Shown: positions 43,878 to 53,590, numbered from the stretch's first letter. The stretch: 64,000 nt of DNA from an uncultured Muribaculaceae bacterium (GCA_910584125.1 CAJTXU010000017.1:1-64000), one strand, 5' to 3'. Numbers and translations are program-made. The notes: generated by a model from the letters alone, not told the origin.

Positions 43878-46207
43878 AAGCGTTTGTGCAGTTGCTTGTG
43901 GCGGCCGTGGCGCTGACCGCGCTGGCGGCATGCTCGCCGACCAGATACGTGCCCCAGGGGCACTATCTGCTCGACGACGTGCGCCTGAAGGTCAACGACT
44001 CGACCGAGACCCTCTCCTCGCAGAACATGATGACATACGTCAGGCAGCGGCCCAACAACCGCGTCCTGCACATCTCGCGGCTCCGCCTCGGGTTCTACAA
44101 CATGAGCGGCACGGATTCGACCAAGTGGTGGAACAAGTGGATGCGTAAGCTCGGCGAGGCGCCCGTGGTGTTCGACGCCGGTGCCGCCGAGGCCGACTCG
44201 GCGATGCTGCTGCGCGCCATGCGCAACGCCGGATTCCTCGGCTCGTCGGTCAGCATCGACTCCACCGTCAACCATAAGGGACGCCGCATCCGCCTCCGCT
44301 ACACGCTCGACGCCGGCCGTCCTCACGTCATCAACAGCGTCGATTACGTCTTCCCCAACGACTCGCTGCGCGACCTCGTGATGCGCGACTCGATGAGATT
44401 CATCGTGCGCCCGGGGCGCCGCCTCGACCGCGAGATGCTCGAGGAGCAGCGCGAGTGGATCACCCAGCGGCTGCGCAACCGCGGATACTGGGCGTTCTCC
44501 AAGGAGTTCATCACCTTCAACGCCGACACCACCGCCGGCTCGCGTCTCGTAGACCTCACGATGACCGTCCACCCGCCCTATCCTGCCGACGCGGGCAAGG
44601 TCAACCTCGACACCCACCGACAGTACCGTCTGCGCGACATCACCGTGATCGCCGACTTCGACGGCGACGACTACCTCGGCCCGCGACGCAGGTCGGACCT
44701 CGACACCGTGGACTACAAGGGCCTCCGCATCCTCTACGAAGGCAAGGAATACCTGCGGCCGTCGGTGATCTACGAGAACTGCTTCCTGCGTCCCGGCACG
44801 CGATTCCGCCAGCGCGACGTCGACAACACTTACTCGGCCTTCGGTCGCCTCCAGATCCTGAAGTTCGTCCAGGTGCGCCTCGTCCCCGCGCCGGGCGACA
44901 ACCCGGGCCTCATCGACGCCTACGTCCTGCTCACGCCGGGCAAATCGCAGTCAATCTCGCTCGAGGTGGAGGGCACCAACTCCGAGGGAGACCTCGGCGT
45001 GGCCCTCGGGCTGAACTATACCCACCGCAACGCCGGGCGCGGATCGGAGACGCTCAACTTCAAGCTCCGCGGAAGCTACCAGGCCATCGGCGGACATCTC
45101 GACGGATTCATACACAACCGTTTCATGGAGTACGGCCTCGAGACCTCCGTGACGTTCCCCAAGTTCAAGGCCCCATTCCTGCAGGAGAGCTTCAAGCGCA
45201 AGATCAAGGCCTCGACCGAGCTGCACCTATCGATCAACTATCAGGAGCGCCCAGAATACACGCGCATCATCTCGACGGCCGGCTGGAGCTACAAATGGAC
45301 CGAGCACTCCCAGCGGTTCCGCTACACGCTCACTCCGATCGACATCAACTACGTCTACCTGCCCAAGAGCACCAACGACTTTCTCGACCTCATCGCACCC
45401 GACAACCCGCTGCTGAGATACAGCTACGAAGACCACTTCATCATGCGTCTCGGCTTCAACTTCTACTACACCAACAAGCGGCGTCCGTCGGCCTTCCGCC
45501 TCCGTCGGCAGAAAGACATCGTGACCGTGCGCGCGCAGGGCGAGACCGCCGGCAACCTGCTCTTCGCCATCAGCCGCATCGCCGAGCCCCACCGGCCGTT
45601 CCGCGAGAATCCCTACAAGGTGTTCGGCATCCGATACTCGCAGTATGTCCGCGCCGACGCCGACGCCACCTATCTGCGCATCTTCGACCGCCGCAACTCG
45701 CTGGCCTGCCACTTAGGCCTGGGCATCGGCGTGCCCTACGGCAACAGCTCGATCCTCCCCTTCGAGAAGCGATTCTACGGCGGCGGCGCCAACGGCGTCC
45801 GCGGCTGGGACGTCCGCACGCTCGGTCCAGGACGGTTCCCCGGCACGAACTCCGTGAGCGACTTCATCTACCAGTGCGGCGACATACGCCTCAACATGAG
45901 CGTCGAATACCGCGCCAAGCTCTTCTGGGTAGTCGAGGCCGGAGTCTTCATCGACGCCGGCAACATCTGGACCATCCACAACTACGAGACGCAGCCCTAC
46001 GGCATGTTCCGCTTCAAATCCTTCTACAAGGAGCTCGCCGCGGCCTACGGCGTCGGCCTGCGCCTTGACTTCAACTACTTCCTCGTGCGCCTCGACCTCG
46101 GCATGAAGGCCCACAACCCGGCAATCGACCAGGAGCCCTGGCCTCTGATCCATCCCAAGTGGGGCCGCGACCATTCGTTTCATTTCTCCATCGGATATCC
46201 GTTCTGA
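43874..46207 (+). CDS. TamA-like outer-membrane lipoprotein (BamA/Omp85 family)
   Basis: A 777-residue protein with lipobox AAC (Cys20), predicted POTRA-like repeats (about 25-400; PHVINSVDYVFPND, YRLRDITVIADFD) and a C-terminal 16-strand barrel (about 430-777) ending HFSIGYPF. The terminal Phe and Omp85 surface-antigen features (FYGGGANGVRGW near 635) fit the Bacteroidetes TamL type, which helps insert outer-membrane proteins. The start at 43874 overlaps the AmpG-like stop; the long upstream open frame is only a shadow of the permease gene. Followed after 2 bases by a secreted protein. Confidence 0.9.
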   Translation: MKAFVQLLVAAVALTALAACSPTRYVPQGHYLLDDVRLKVNDSTETLSSQNMMTYVRQRPNNRVLHISRLRLGFYNMSGTDSTKWWNKWMRKLGEAPVVFDAGAAEADSAMLLRAMRNAGFLGSSVSIDSTVNHKGRRIRLRYTLDAGRPHVINSVDYVFPNDSLRDLVMRDSMRFIVRPGRRLDREMLEEQREWITQRLRNRGYWAFSKEFITFNADTTAGSRLVDLTMTVHPPYPADAGKVNLDTHRQYRLRDITVIADFDGDDYLGPRRRSDLDTVDYKGLRILYEGKEYLRPSVIYENCFLRPGTRFRQRDVDNTYSAFGRLQILKFVQVRLVPAPGDNPGLIDAYVLLTPGKSQSISLEVEGTNSEGDLGVALGLNYTHRNAGRGSETLNFKLRGSYQAIGGHLDGFIHNRFMEYGLETSVTFPKFKAPFLQESFKRKIKASTELHLSINYQERPEYTRIISTAGWSYKWTEHSQRFRYTLTPIDINYVYLPKSTNDFLDLIAPDNPLLRYSYEDHFIMRLGFNFYYTNKRRPSAFRLRRQKDIVTVRAQGETAGNLLFAISRIAEPHRPFRENPYKVFGIRYSQYVRADADATYLRIFDRRNSLACHLGLGIGVPYGNSSILPFEKRFYGGGANGVRGWDVRTLGPGRFPGTNSVSDFIYQCGDIRLNMSVEYRAKLFWVVEAGVFIDAGNIWTIHNYETQPYGMFRFKSFYKELAAAYGVGLRLDFNYFLVRLDLGMKAHNPAIDQEPWPLIHPKWGRDHSFHFSIGYPF

Positions 46208-46209
46208 CC

Positions 46210-47283
46210 ATGCGCATCCTCCTCCCTACGCTCGCCGCTCTCGGAGCCCTCGGAGCCTCCCTCGCTCCCACGCTCCCTGCTTCTCCCACCTCCCAGACGA
46301 CCATCCTCCCCGAAGTCGTGGTCGAGCCGAAGAAGAGGCAGGTGCTCCACATCACGGGCTACATGCGCGAATACTCGACGCTCACCACCTACGGCGACAC
46401 GCTGCTGCTCTTCCGCGAGAAGACGGTCGACTTCATGGTGCCCACGCGCCGGGCCAAGGGATATGAAGGCTGGCTGCGTCCGCGTGTGCTCGCCTCCCGG
46501 TCGTACTATCATTTCACCGACGCCGCCGGACTCGACAGCGTCAGCGACCGCTATCAGAGGCACATCTCGTGGTCGGACTGGCTGGAGATCTTCGACCGCG
46601 TGCCACTGCCCGACGCACTGCGCCACACCGTCTCGGCCACCGACACGCTGCGCGGCCGATACAGCCCGGCGGTGACATGGGCCCGCGACGACGACGACGT
46701 CTCGATCGCCGTCGACGTGCTCGCCGCCCCGGCCGCGTCGCCATGGACTCCCGCACTGCATTCCATCTTCAAGGACCGCGTGGAGTTCTACCGCTTCAAG
46801 GTCAACTACTATCTCACCGGCGTCGACGACTACGAGGCTCAGGCCGACAACATCGCCCTCGTCACCTTCGACGTCGAGACCGGCGGCCGCGGCTGGGACG
46901 TGATGAACCAGTTCCGCCGCGACGAGGCCTTCATCATCAACACCTACTCCGAGCTCTACGTCACCGGCACCGAATATCTCACCAAGCGCGAGGCCGCGCG
47001 GCTCGAGAAGACGCCGCCCGCCGCCGAGGATGTCGGAATCCACGCCCCGCACGCCGCCCCCGACCTCGAGCCCGAGATTCTGGCCCTCATGCTGCGTGTC
47101 GACAATTTCGACTGGACGGCCCACCGCCTCGCCGACAAGGCCGACCCACGCTATGCCGGAAAGAAGATTCCCGAGACGTTCCAGAAGAGACCCAACATCC
47201 TGAAACGCGCCATCCGGTCGATTATCAAAGACAACGTCTGGCCCAAGGAGGGGATGCAGGGCAAATTCATCCTCGGCCGATAA
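46210..47283 (+). CDS. Hypothetical secreted protein
   Basis: A 357-residue protein with a signal peptide (about 1-20, hydrophobic Ala/Leu-rich). The mature start has TILPEVVVEPKKRQVLHITGYMRE (quoted within limits as ILPEVVVEPKKRQV), then RVLASRSYYHFTDAAGLDSV and a C-terminal basic tail (NILKRAIRSIIKD). No family recognised. Start at 46210, two bases after the TamA-like stop, gives the signal peptide and coupled expression; the longer frame from 46159 overlaps the barrel gene. Confidence 0.8.
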   Translation: MRILLPTLAALGALGASLAPTLPASPTSQTTILPEVVVEPKKRQVLHITGYMREYSTLTTYGDTLLLFREKTVDFMVPTRRAKGYEGWLRPRVLASRSYYHFTDAAGLDSVSDRYQRHISWSDWLEIFDRVPLPDALRHTVSATDTLRGRYSPAVTWARDDDDVSIAVDVLAAPAASPWTPALHSIFKDRVEFYRFKVNYYLTGVDDYEAQADNIALVTFDVETGGRGWDVMNQFRRDEAFIINTYSELYVTGTEYLTKREAARLEKTPPAAEDVGIHAPHAAPDLEPEILALMLRVDNFDWTAHRLADKADPRYAGKKIPETFQKRPNILKRAIRSIIKDNVWPKEGMQGKFILGR

Positions 47284-47298
47284 TTTAACATCAGAAAT

Positions 47299-47329
47299 TT
47301 TGGATTTTCAGTTTTAATGGCTAAATTTG
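47299..47329 (+). promoter_or_regulatory. Consensus promoter of HAD phosphatase gene
   Basis: TTTG at 47299-47302, 19 bases, TAAATTTG at 47322-47329. Lies 23 bases before the ATG at 47353. Confidence 0.7.
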
Positions 47330-47352
47330 TCGATTATTAAAAAAAATAATCG

Positions 47353-48012
47353 ATGAAACAACTCGTCATATTCGATCTTGACGGCACTTTGCTCAACACG
47401 ATCGCCGATCTCGGCAACGCCTGCAACCACGCCCTGAAGCTCGGCGGATATTCCGAACATCCCCTTTCGGCCTACAACTACATGGTCGGCAACGGGGTGA
47501 GAAGGCTCATGGAACGCGCGGCCTCCGACGCCTCGCCCGAAGAGATAGAGCGTCTGTTGGCGGAGTTCCGCAAATACTACGACGACCACTGCACCGACTT
47601 CACCAAGCCCTACCCCGGCATCCCCGAGCTGCTCGGCCAGCTCAACCAGCGGGGCATACGCGTGGCCGTGGCCTCCAATAAATACCAGGCGGCCGTCGAC
47701 AAGATAATCTCGCATTACTTTCCCGACATACCGTTCGCGACGGTCCACGGCGAGCGTGCCGGCATACCCAAGAAGCCCGACCCGTCGGTGGTGTTCGCCG
47801 TGCTGAGCGACTCGCCGGCGCCGAAAGCGTCGGTGATGATGGTGGGGGACTCGGCCGTCGACATGGAGACGGCGCGACGCGCCTGCGTGGAGTCAGTGGG
47901 CGTCACATGGGGCTTCCGCCCCGTGTCGGAGCTCCGCAGTGCCTACGCCGACCACATCGTCTCCGACACCACCCAGATCCTCGACCTCGCCCTCGGCAAG
48001 ACACTCCTGTAG
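47353..48012 (+). CDS. HAD-family phosphatase (phosphoglycolate-phosphatase-like)
   Basis: A 219-residue HAD hydrolase: motif I IFDLDGTLLNT (D8, D10), motif II VAVASNK, Lys in KKPDPSVVF and motif IV MVGDSAVDMETARRA. The small helical cap and the sequence GVTWGF suggest phosphoglycolate phosphatase (Gph)-type activity on small sugar phosphates. Single-gene unit by promoter context; its 3' end is followed by the second copy of the dispersed 23-base repeat. Confidence 0.9.
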   Translation: MKQLVIFDLDGTLLNTIADLGNACNHALKLGGYSEHPLSAYNYMVGNGVRRLMERAASDASPEEIERLLAEFRKYYDDHCTDFTKPYPGIPELLGQLNQRGIRVAVASNKYQAAVDKIISHYFPDIPFATVHGERAGIPKKPDPSVVFAVLSDSPAPKASVMMVGDSAVDMETARRACVESVGVTWGFRPVSELRSAYADHIVSDTTQILDLALGKTLL

Positions 48013-48046
48013 CGTCTCAGCGCGGAGCCCCGAAGGCGGAGCCTCC

Positions 48047-48069
48047 GTGGCGCGACCGAAGGGAGCGCT
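48047..48069 (+). repeat. Dispersed 23-base repeat, copy 2
   Basis: Identical to 8277-8299 and 51672-51694. It lies 35 bases after the HAD stop codon and 36 bases before the surface-protein ATG. Confidence 0.75.
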
Positions 48070-48104
48070 AAGATACATTACAACACACAATAACAGTTTT
48101 ACCT

Positions 48105-51100
48105 ATGGCAAAAAAGACTACTCTGACGATCGCCGGCCTGACCGCCGCGATCGCGCTGACCGCCTTCGGTTACGAAGCCGTCAGCCAGAAGCCAACCGAC
48201 GCCGACCTCTCATCCGGTCAGTCGGCAAGGCCGTTGCAGCTCTATGAGCTCGGAAAGACACACACGACTCGCCATCGCGCCCCGGATGGGGGCTACACCG
48301 CGCCCGTGACTTTCGCCCCGACACAGGAACAGTTCGCCGAATGCTCCATCCTCGACCTCAACGAGGACAACAAGACCTGGACATTCACCAACAATTCCTT
48401 CACCTACACCTACAGCACGGCCAACGCCGCCAACGACTGGTGCATGCTTCCCGCCGTCAACTGCAACGCCGGAAAGTGCAAGATCTCCTTCTCCTACAAG
48501 AACGCGAACTCCTCCTATCCCGAATCGTTCAAGGTCTTCGTCGGTGACGCAGCCACCGTCGAGGCCATGACCATTCCCGTGGCCGAGAGAATCAATTTCA
48601 CTAACAAGGAATACGCCACCGCGGAGGCGATGGTCGAGCTCCCGCATGCGGGCGAATGGCACGTCGGCCTCTACGCCTGTTCGGACGCCGACAAATACAA
48701 ATTCCACATTAAGGACGTCTCGATCGTCGTTCTTGACGACAACCAGCCGATGCCTCCTGTCATCACCATCGATACCGAGGGTCTGGACTGCGGCGTGACC
48801 GTCACGATGCCCACCGAGAACCTCGCCGGATTGCCCCTCGAGGCCGCCTCGCTCGACGCCAAGGTCTATCTTGACGGCAACCTGATGGAGGGCGGCGAGT
48901 TCTCGGCCGCTCCCGGCGAGTCGAAGACACTGCGGACCATTCTGCCCACAAGCGGCAACCACACTTTCACCGCGACCGCCTCTTTCGAAAGCGACGGCAA
49001 GACCCTCACCTCGACAGAGGCAACGGTGTCGCAGGTCTTCACCAAGAAGCAGCCCGTGCCCACACCCACGGGATACGTCTTCGAGCCTGACGCCGACGAA
49101 TTCTCTTGGTGCACGGTGATCGACTCCAACGGCGACAACACCACCTGGAGCCACGCCGACTCCGGAATGCCCACCGACGGCGCCGTCTCTTCCAACGCAT
49201 TCCGTTACTCCTACTCATACAGCCAGACCGGCGACGACTGGCTGATTCTCCCCGTGTTCGACGGCTCGACCGGCGGCGCCCATCAGCTCAACTTCAACCT
49301 CGCCAGCAAATATGACGAGGAGTCGATGCAGATCTGCGTGGCCACCGAGCCCACAGTCGAGGCCCTCAGCCAGAACGTGATCTGGGACCAGTCGTTCAAG
49401 CTTGACAATACGTTCCAGGCCCAGAAGGCCCTCTTCACCGTGGAGGAAGGCAAGGACTACTACATCGCGTTCCACGCCACTTCCCCCGCCTACAGATCTT
49501 TCATATTCATCCAGAACGTCTATGTCAGCAAGGTCAACGGCGAGGCCCCCGCTCGCCCCGCTCTCTCCGACCCCGTCTTCGACGGCGGTGACGGCACGGT
49601 GACGCTCACCATGCCCTCCGACAATCTCGACGGCAACGCGCTGACCGCCGACAAGGTCTATGCCGAAGTCACCGTCGACGGCCAGACCTACGGCTCCGTG
49701 CCCGAGGCTGCCCCCGGCGAGACTGTGACTCTGAATTTCAACGGCCTTGCATTGGGCTCGCACCGCGTCGAGGCCAAGGCCTATATTCTGGACGGAGACG
49801 AGAAGGTTTATTCAGAGGCGGCGTCGATATCGTTCAAGACCACTATGTCGTCGTCGTTCGCTTACTCCCTTCCGCTCGACCTCGACCTCAACACGTCGAC
49901 TTTCGAGTATTTCGTGGCTTTCAACGAGAACAACGACGATAAGGAGTGGGAAGGCGCCACCGACTGGTTCGAGCTCAGCTATCACGGCACAAATTCCGCC
50001 GACGACTGGATCATATCGCCCGCCGTCGACTTCAGCGAGGCCGGCAACTATGAAATCGTGCTGACGGCCAGAAACAGCTCTTCGAGCTATGCGGAGAAAG
50101 TGGCGCTCTCAATCGGCCGAGAGAGAACCGTCGCAGGCATGACTACCGAAGTCCTCCCCGTCACCGAACTGACGAGCGGCGAATGGCAGAATCTGACGAA
50201 AATCGTCAGCATCGACGAACCCGGCCGCTACTTTGTCGGCATCCACGGCGTCTCCGACCCCAACAAGCTAAGACTCCAGGTGAGCCATCTCGCCATCAGC
50301 AAGAGCAACATCAACGCCCTATCGCCCGCGGCTGTCGAGGACCTCGCTGCCGAAGGATTCGAGACCGGCGAACTCAAGGCCGACGTCTCGTTCACTTTCC
50401 CTGTGAAGAATTTCAGCGGCAATGACATCGACATCAACACCGACCTCACCGCCACCGTGACGAGCGCGTCCGAGACCAAGACTGTAAGCGGCAAGCCCGG
50501 CTCGCAGGGTGCCCTCCAGATCGCATGTCCCGAAGGCACAAGCGAGATCCGCGTCGTCATCTCGAACACCGAAGGCGAAAGCCCCGCCGCCGTCACCGGC
50601 GTGAACTGCGGCCTCGACACACCCAAGGCCCCCGTGCTCACGGCTCTCACCTATAGTGAGGACAACCTTTCGGCCACCATTCATTTCGAACCCGTCACCG
50701 AGGGCGTCAACGGCGGCCATGTCAACGCCGGACACATCGACTACTACCTATTTGAGTGGGACGAGGACGACCAGGACTGGTATCAGGTCGACGTCGAGGA
50801 GAACGTGACCTCCTTCACTTACAGCGTGCCCGCAGGCTCGTCTCAGGAACTGATCACACTCGGCGTGCAGTGCTACAACGGTCTTAACTCCGGCTCGAGC
50901 ATCGAAAGCTTCAGCGTCACTCTCGGCGAGCCCGTGGCTCTTCCCATCAGAGAGAACTTCGAGAACGGCCAGCTGCACCACTCGATCGCGGTCGGCTCGT
51001 CGAGCTACTACGCTCCGGAATGGAGCCTTGTAAAGCCTGAGAATGTCATCGCCGAGGCTGTCTCGACCGACGGCGGATACGCTCTCTATGGCGAGACAAA

Positions 51101-51656
51101 CTCGTATTATCCGACCAGCTCGTTCATCTATCTGCCGAAGTTCTCGACCGAGGACATCTACAATCCGACGTTGCAGCTCATCTCTTACAAGCACACTGCC
51201 GGCTGCGAGATCACCGTCTACGCGAGCAGCCACGACTCGGCCGAGCCCGAGGCGATCGGTACGATCGAGATTCCGGCCTCCAACGAAGGCTGGGCCGACG
51301 TCTCTTTCCCACTGCCCGAGACGCTGAAGAACCACAAGTGGGTGGAGATCTATTTCCACGTCAACTTCACGCAGGGCTCGTCGTCGGTTCCTCTGATTGA
51401 CGCCTACCGCATGCTGACCAACGACCCCAACGCCATCGACGGCATCGCCGACGACGCGGCCTCCAGATACGTCCGCGGCGGCAAGGGAGCCATCGCCATC
51501 GCCGGCTACGCCGGTGAGGAAGTGAATGTCTGCAACCTCGCGGGACAGACCGTCTCGAACGGCAATGCCGCCGAGGGCGTGCACTACGTCATCGTCGAGC
51601 CCGGCGTCTATGTAGTCAAGGCCGGCACCGACAGCTACAAGGTGCTCGTCAAGTAA
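48105..51656 (+). CDS. Large surface protein with repeated choice-of-anchor-like domains and type IX-like tail
   Basis: A 1183-residue protein with an N-terminal hydrophobic signal. It contains three to four beta-sandwich modules of the choice-of-anchor J/MAM-like type (about 70-210, 330-460, 590-720, 950-1100), each with a FAECSILDLNEDNKTW- or EFSWCTVIDSNGDNTTW-like opening and a DDW-I-P motif. Modules are separated by Ig-like segments. The last about 60 residues (VCNLAGQTVS, GVYVVKAGTD) match type IX C-terminal sorting domains. Ligand unknown. Followed by the third dispersed repeat and a strong terminator. Confidence 0.85.
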   Translation: MAKKTTLTIAGLTAAIALTAFGYEAVSQKPTDADLSSGQSARPLQLYELGKTHTTRHRAPDGGYTAPVTFAPTQEQFAECSILDLNEDNKTWTFTNNSFTYTYSTANAANDWCMLPAVNCNAGKCKISFSYKNANSSYPESFKVFVGDAATVEAMTIPVAERINFTNKEYATAEAMVELPHAGEWHVGLYACSDADKYKFHIKDVSIVVLDDNQPMPPVITIDTEGLDCGVTVTMPTENLAGLPLEAASLDAKVYLDGNLMEGGEFSAAPGESKTLRTILPTSGNHTFTATASFESDGKTLTSTEATVSQVFTKKQPVPTPTGYVFEPDADEFSWCTVIDSNGDNTTWSHADSGMPTDGAVSSNAFRYSYSYSQTGDDWLILPVFDGSTGGAHQLNFNLASKYDEESMQICVATEPTVEALSQNVIWDQSFKLDNTFQAQKALFTVEEGKDYYIAFHATSPAYRSFIFIQNVYVSKVNGEAPARPALSDPVFDGGDGTVTLTMPSDNLDGNALTADKVYAEVTVDGQTYGSVPEAAPGETVTLNFNGLALGSHRVEAKAYILDGDEKVYSEAASISFKTTMSSSFAYSLPLDLDLNTSTFEYFVAFNENNDDKEWEGATDWFELSYHGTNSADDWIISPAVDFSEAGNYEIVLTARNSSSSYAEKVALSIGRERTVAGMTTEVLPVTELTSGEWQNLTKIVSIDEPGRYFVGIHGVSDPNKLRLQVSHLAISKSNINALSPAAVEDLAAEGFETGELKADVSFTFPVKNFSGNDIDINTDLTATVTSASETKTVSGKPGSQGALQIACPEGTSEIRVVISNTEGESPAAVTGVNCGLDTPKAPVLTALTYSEDNLSATIHFEPVTEGVNGGHVNAGHIDYYLFEWDEDDQDWYQVDVEENVTSFTYSVPAGSSQELITLGVQCYNGLNSGSSIESFSVTLGEPVALPIRENFENGQLHHSIAVGSSSYYAPEWSLVKPENVIAEAVSTDGGYALYGETNSYYPTSSFIYLPKFSTEDIYNPTLQLISYKHTAGCEITVYASSHDSAEPEAIGTIEIPASNEGWADVSFPLPETLKNHKWVEIYFHVNFTQGSSSVPLIDAYRMLTNDPNAIDGIADDAASRYVRGGKGAIAIAGYAGEEVNVCNLAGQTVSNGNAAEGVHYVIVEPGVYVVKAGTDSYKVLVK

Positions 51657-51671
51657 GATTCCCGCGCGATC

Positions 51672-51694
51672 GTGGCGCGACCGAAGGGAGCGCT
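51672..51694 (+). repeat. Dispersed 23-base repeat, copy 3
   Basis: Identical to 8277-8299 and 48047-48069. It lies 16 bases before the terminator hairpin of the surface-protein gene. Confidence 0.75.
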
Positions 51695-51709
51695 CAGGAC
51701 AGATTGGGA

Positions 51710-51743
51710 GGGCCGTGCCGCAAGGGCACGGCCCCCTTTTTTC
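51710..51743 (+). terminator. Intrinsic terminator of surface-protein gene
   Basis: GGGCCGTGCC at 51710-51719 pairs perfectly with GGCACGGCCC at 51725-51734, followed by CCTTTTTT. Confidence 0.85.
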
Positions 51744-51797
51744 GTTTTTATGTTTTATAACATAATATTTTTCGCTTGCCGTTTGGTGCAAAAGTTG

Positions 51798-51805
51798 TAA
51801 ATTTG
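51798..51805 (+). promoter_or_regulatory. -7 box (TAAATTTG) for ald
   Basis: TAAATTTG on the plus strand, about 80 bases before the ald ATG. A TTG lies 19 bases upstream at 51776-51778. Confidence 0.55.
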
Positions 51806-51883
51806 GCGCGAAAAACAAGATAACCTCTGTCCGTCGCCCGCGGCGGCCTATCTGATAAGAACCCAATCTAATACACAAGCATT

Positions 51884-52990
51884 ATGAAAATCGGAATCCC
51901 AAAAGAGATCAAGAACAATGAGAACCGCGTGGGCGCGACCCCCGCGGGAGTGAAGGAACTCGTGGCCCACGGCCATGAACTGTTCGTTCAGCACACGGCC
52001 GGCGAGGGCAGCGGCTTCGCCGACGCGGAATATGTAGCCGCAGGCGCCACCATCCTCCCCACCATCGAGGACGTCTACGCTACCGCCGACATGATCATCA
52101 AGGTGAAGGAACCGATTGCCCCCGAATACAAGCTTATCCGCAAGGGCCAGCTGCTCTTCACATACTTCCACTTCGCCTCCGACCGCGAGCTGCTCGACGC
52201 CATGCTCGAGAGCGGCGCGACCTGCATCGCCTATGAGACCGTGACCGACCGCGACCACCGTCTGCCGCTGCTCATCCCGATGAGCGAGGTCGCAGGCCGC
52301 ATGTCGATCCAGGAAGGAGCCCGTTTCCTCGAGAAGCCCCAGGGCGGACGCGGCGTGCTGATGGGCGGCGTCCCCGGCGTGAAGCCCGCCAAGGTGCTCG
52401 TGCTCGGCGCCGGCGTAGTCGGCCGTAACGCAGCCCTCATGGCAGCCGGTCTCGGTGCCGACGTCACCATCACCGACGTCAACCTCAACGTGCTCCGCCA
52501 CTGCGCCGAGGTGATGCCCAAGAACGTCAAGACTCTCTACTCCTCGCGCCACAACATCGAGCAGGAACTCCCCTCGACCGACCTCGTGATCGGTTCGGTG
52601 CTCGTGCCCGGAGCCAAGACTCCCCACCTCGTCACGGCCGACATGGTGAAGCTGATGCGTCCCGGATCGGTGATGGTCGACGTCGCCGTTGACCAGGGCG
52701 GCTGCTTCGAGACGACTCACCCGACCACACACAGCGAGCCGACATACGTCGTTGACGGTGTCGTGCAGTATGCCGTGGCCAACATCCCCGGCGCCGTGCC
52801 CTACACCTCGACACTCGCCCTCACCAACGCCACGATGCCCTACGCCGTGCGTCTCGCCGACCTCGGTTGGGTCGAGGCTTGCAAGCGCGACAAGGGTCTG
52901 GCCGACGGCGTCAACGTCGTTGACGGCAAGATCACGTTCAAGGCCGTGGCCGAGGCCTTCGACCTCGAATACACTCCCCTCGCACTCTAA
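51884..52990 (+). CDS. ald: Alanine dehydrogenase
   Basis: A 368-residue enzyme matching the AlaDH/PNT family: MKIGIPKEIKNNENRVG at the start, Lys in IKVKEPI (about 75), His in YFHFASD (about 96), Rossmann motif VLVLGAGVVGRNAA (about 170-183). It interconverts L-alanine and pyruvate with NAD. Length is standard (about 370). Single gene between two terminators. Confidence 0.96.
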   Translation: MKIGIPKEIKNNENRVGATPAGVKELVAHGHELFVQHTAGEGSGFADAEYVAAGATILPTIEDVYATADMIIKVKEPIAPEYKLIRKGQLLFTYFHFASDRELLDAMLESGATCIAYETVTDRDHRLPLLIPMSEVAGRMSIQEGARFLEKPQGGRGVLMGGVPGVKPAKVLVLGAGVVGRNAALMAAGLGADVTITDVNLNVLRHCAEVMPKNVKTLYSSRHNIEQELPSTDLVIGSVLVPGAKTPHLVTADMVKLMRPGSVMVDVAVDQGGCFETTHPTTHSEPTYVVDGVVQYAVANIPGAVPYTSTLALTNATMPYAVRLADLGWVEACKRDKGLADGVNVVDGKITFKAVAEAFDLEYTPLAL

Positions 52991-53017
52991 CACTAACTTA
53001 CAATCTCACCGTTACCG

Positions 53018-53050
53018 GGTTTCCGGACATCGCGTCCGGAAACCATTTTT
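53018..53050 (+). terminator. Intrinsic terminator of ald
   Basis: GGTTTCCGGAC at 53018-53028 pairs with GTCCGGAAACC at 53034-53044, loop ATCGC, followed by ATTTTT. Only 22 bases separate it from the first possible tpx start. Confidence 0.8.
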
Positions 53051-53092
53051 CGTGCCCACGCGTTATAACAGATGGATATTAACACAGAAAAT

Positions 53093-53590
53093 ATGGAAAC
53101 AGTAAATTTCATGGGCAACCCCATCAATCTCGCGGGACGCATGCCCCAGGCCGGCGAAAAAGCCCCCGACTTCACTCTCACGGCCCAGGACCTCTCTGAC
53201 ATCAAGCTCTCCGACTTCGCGGGCCATCGCCTTGTGCTCAACATCTTCCCGAGCCTCGATACAGACGTCTGCGCCGCTTCGGTAAGGCATTTCAACACAA
53301 TGGTCTCCGAACTGCCCGACACCAAGGTGCTCTGCGTGTCGATGGACCTCCCCTTCGCCGCCTCAAGATTCTGCACCGTCAACGGCATCAAGAACGTCCA
53401 GACAGCCTCCGGATTCCGCTCTGACTTCGGCAAGACCTACGGTGTCGAGATGACCGACGGCCCGCTGCGCGGTCTCTATGCGCGCGCCCTCGTCGTCATT
53501 GACCGCGACGGCACCGTGCTCGGCACGTCGCTATGCGACGAGATTACCAACGAACCCGACTACGGTTTCGCCAGAGAACTTCTTGCCTGA
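53093..53590 (+). CDS. tpx: Thiol peroxidase
   Basis: A 165-residue atypical 2-Cys peroxiredoxin. Peroxidatic Cys60 lies in SLDTDVCAASVRHF and resolving Cys94 in AASRFCTVNG, matching the 34-residue spacing of E. coli Tpx. Tpx reduces lipid and other hydroperoxides with thioredoxin. An in-frame ATG at 53072 adds seven residues; the start at 53093 gives the canonical METVNFMGNP start and family length. Convergent with htpG, sharing a palindromic terminator. Confidence 0.93.
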   Translation: METVNFMGNPINLAGRMPQAGEKAPDFTLTAQDLSDIKLSDFAGHRLVLNIFPSLDTDVCAASVRHFNTMVSELPDTKVLCVSMDLPFAASRFCTVNGIKNVQTASGFRSDFGKTYGVEMTDGPLRGLYARALVVIDRDGTVLGTSLCDEITNEPDYGFARELLA

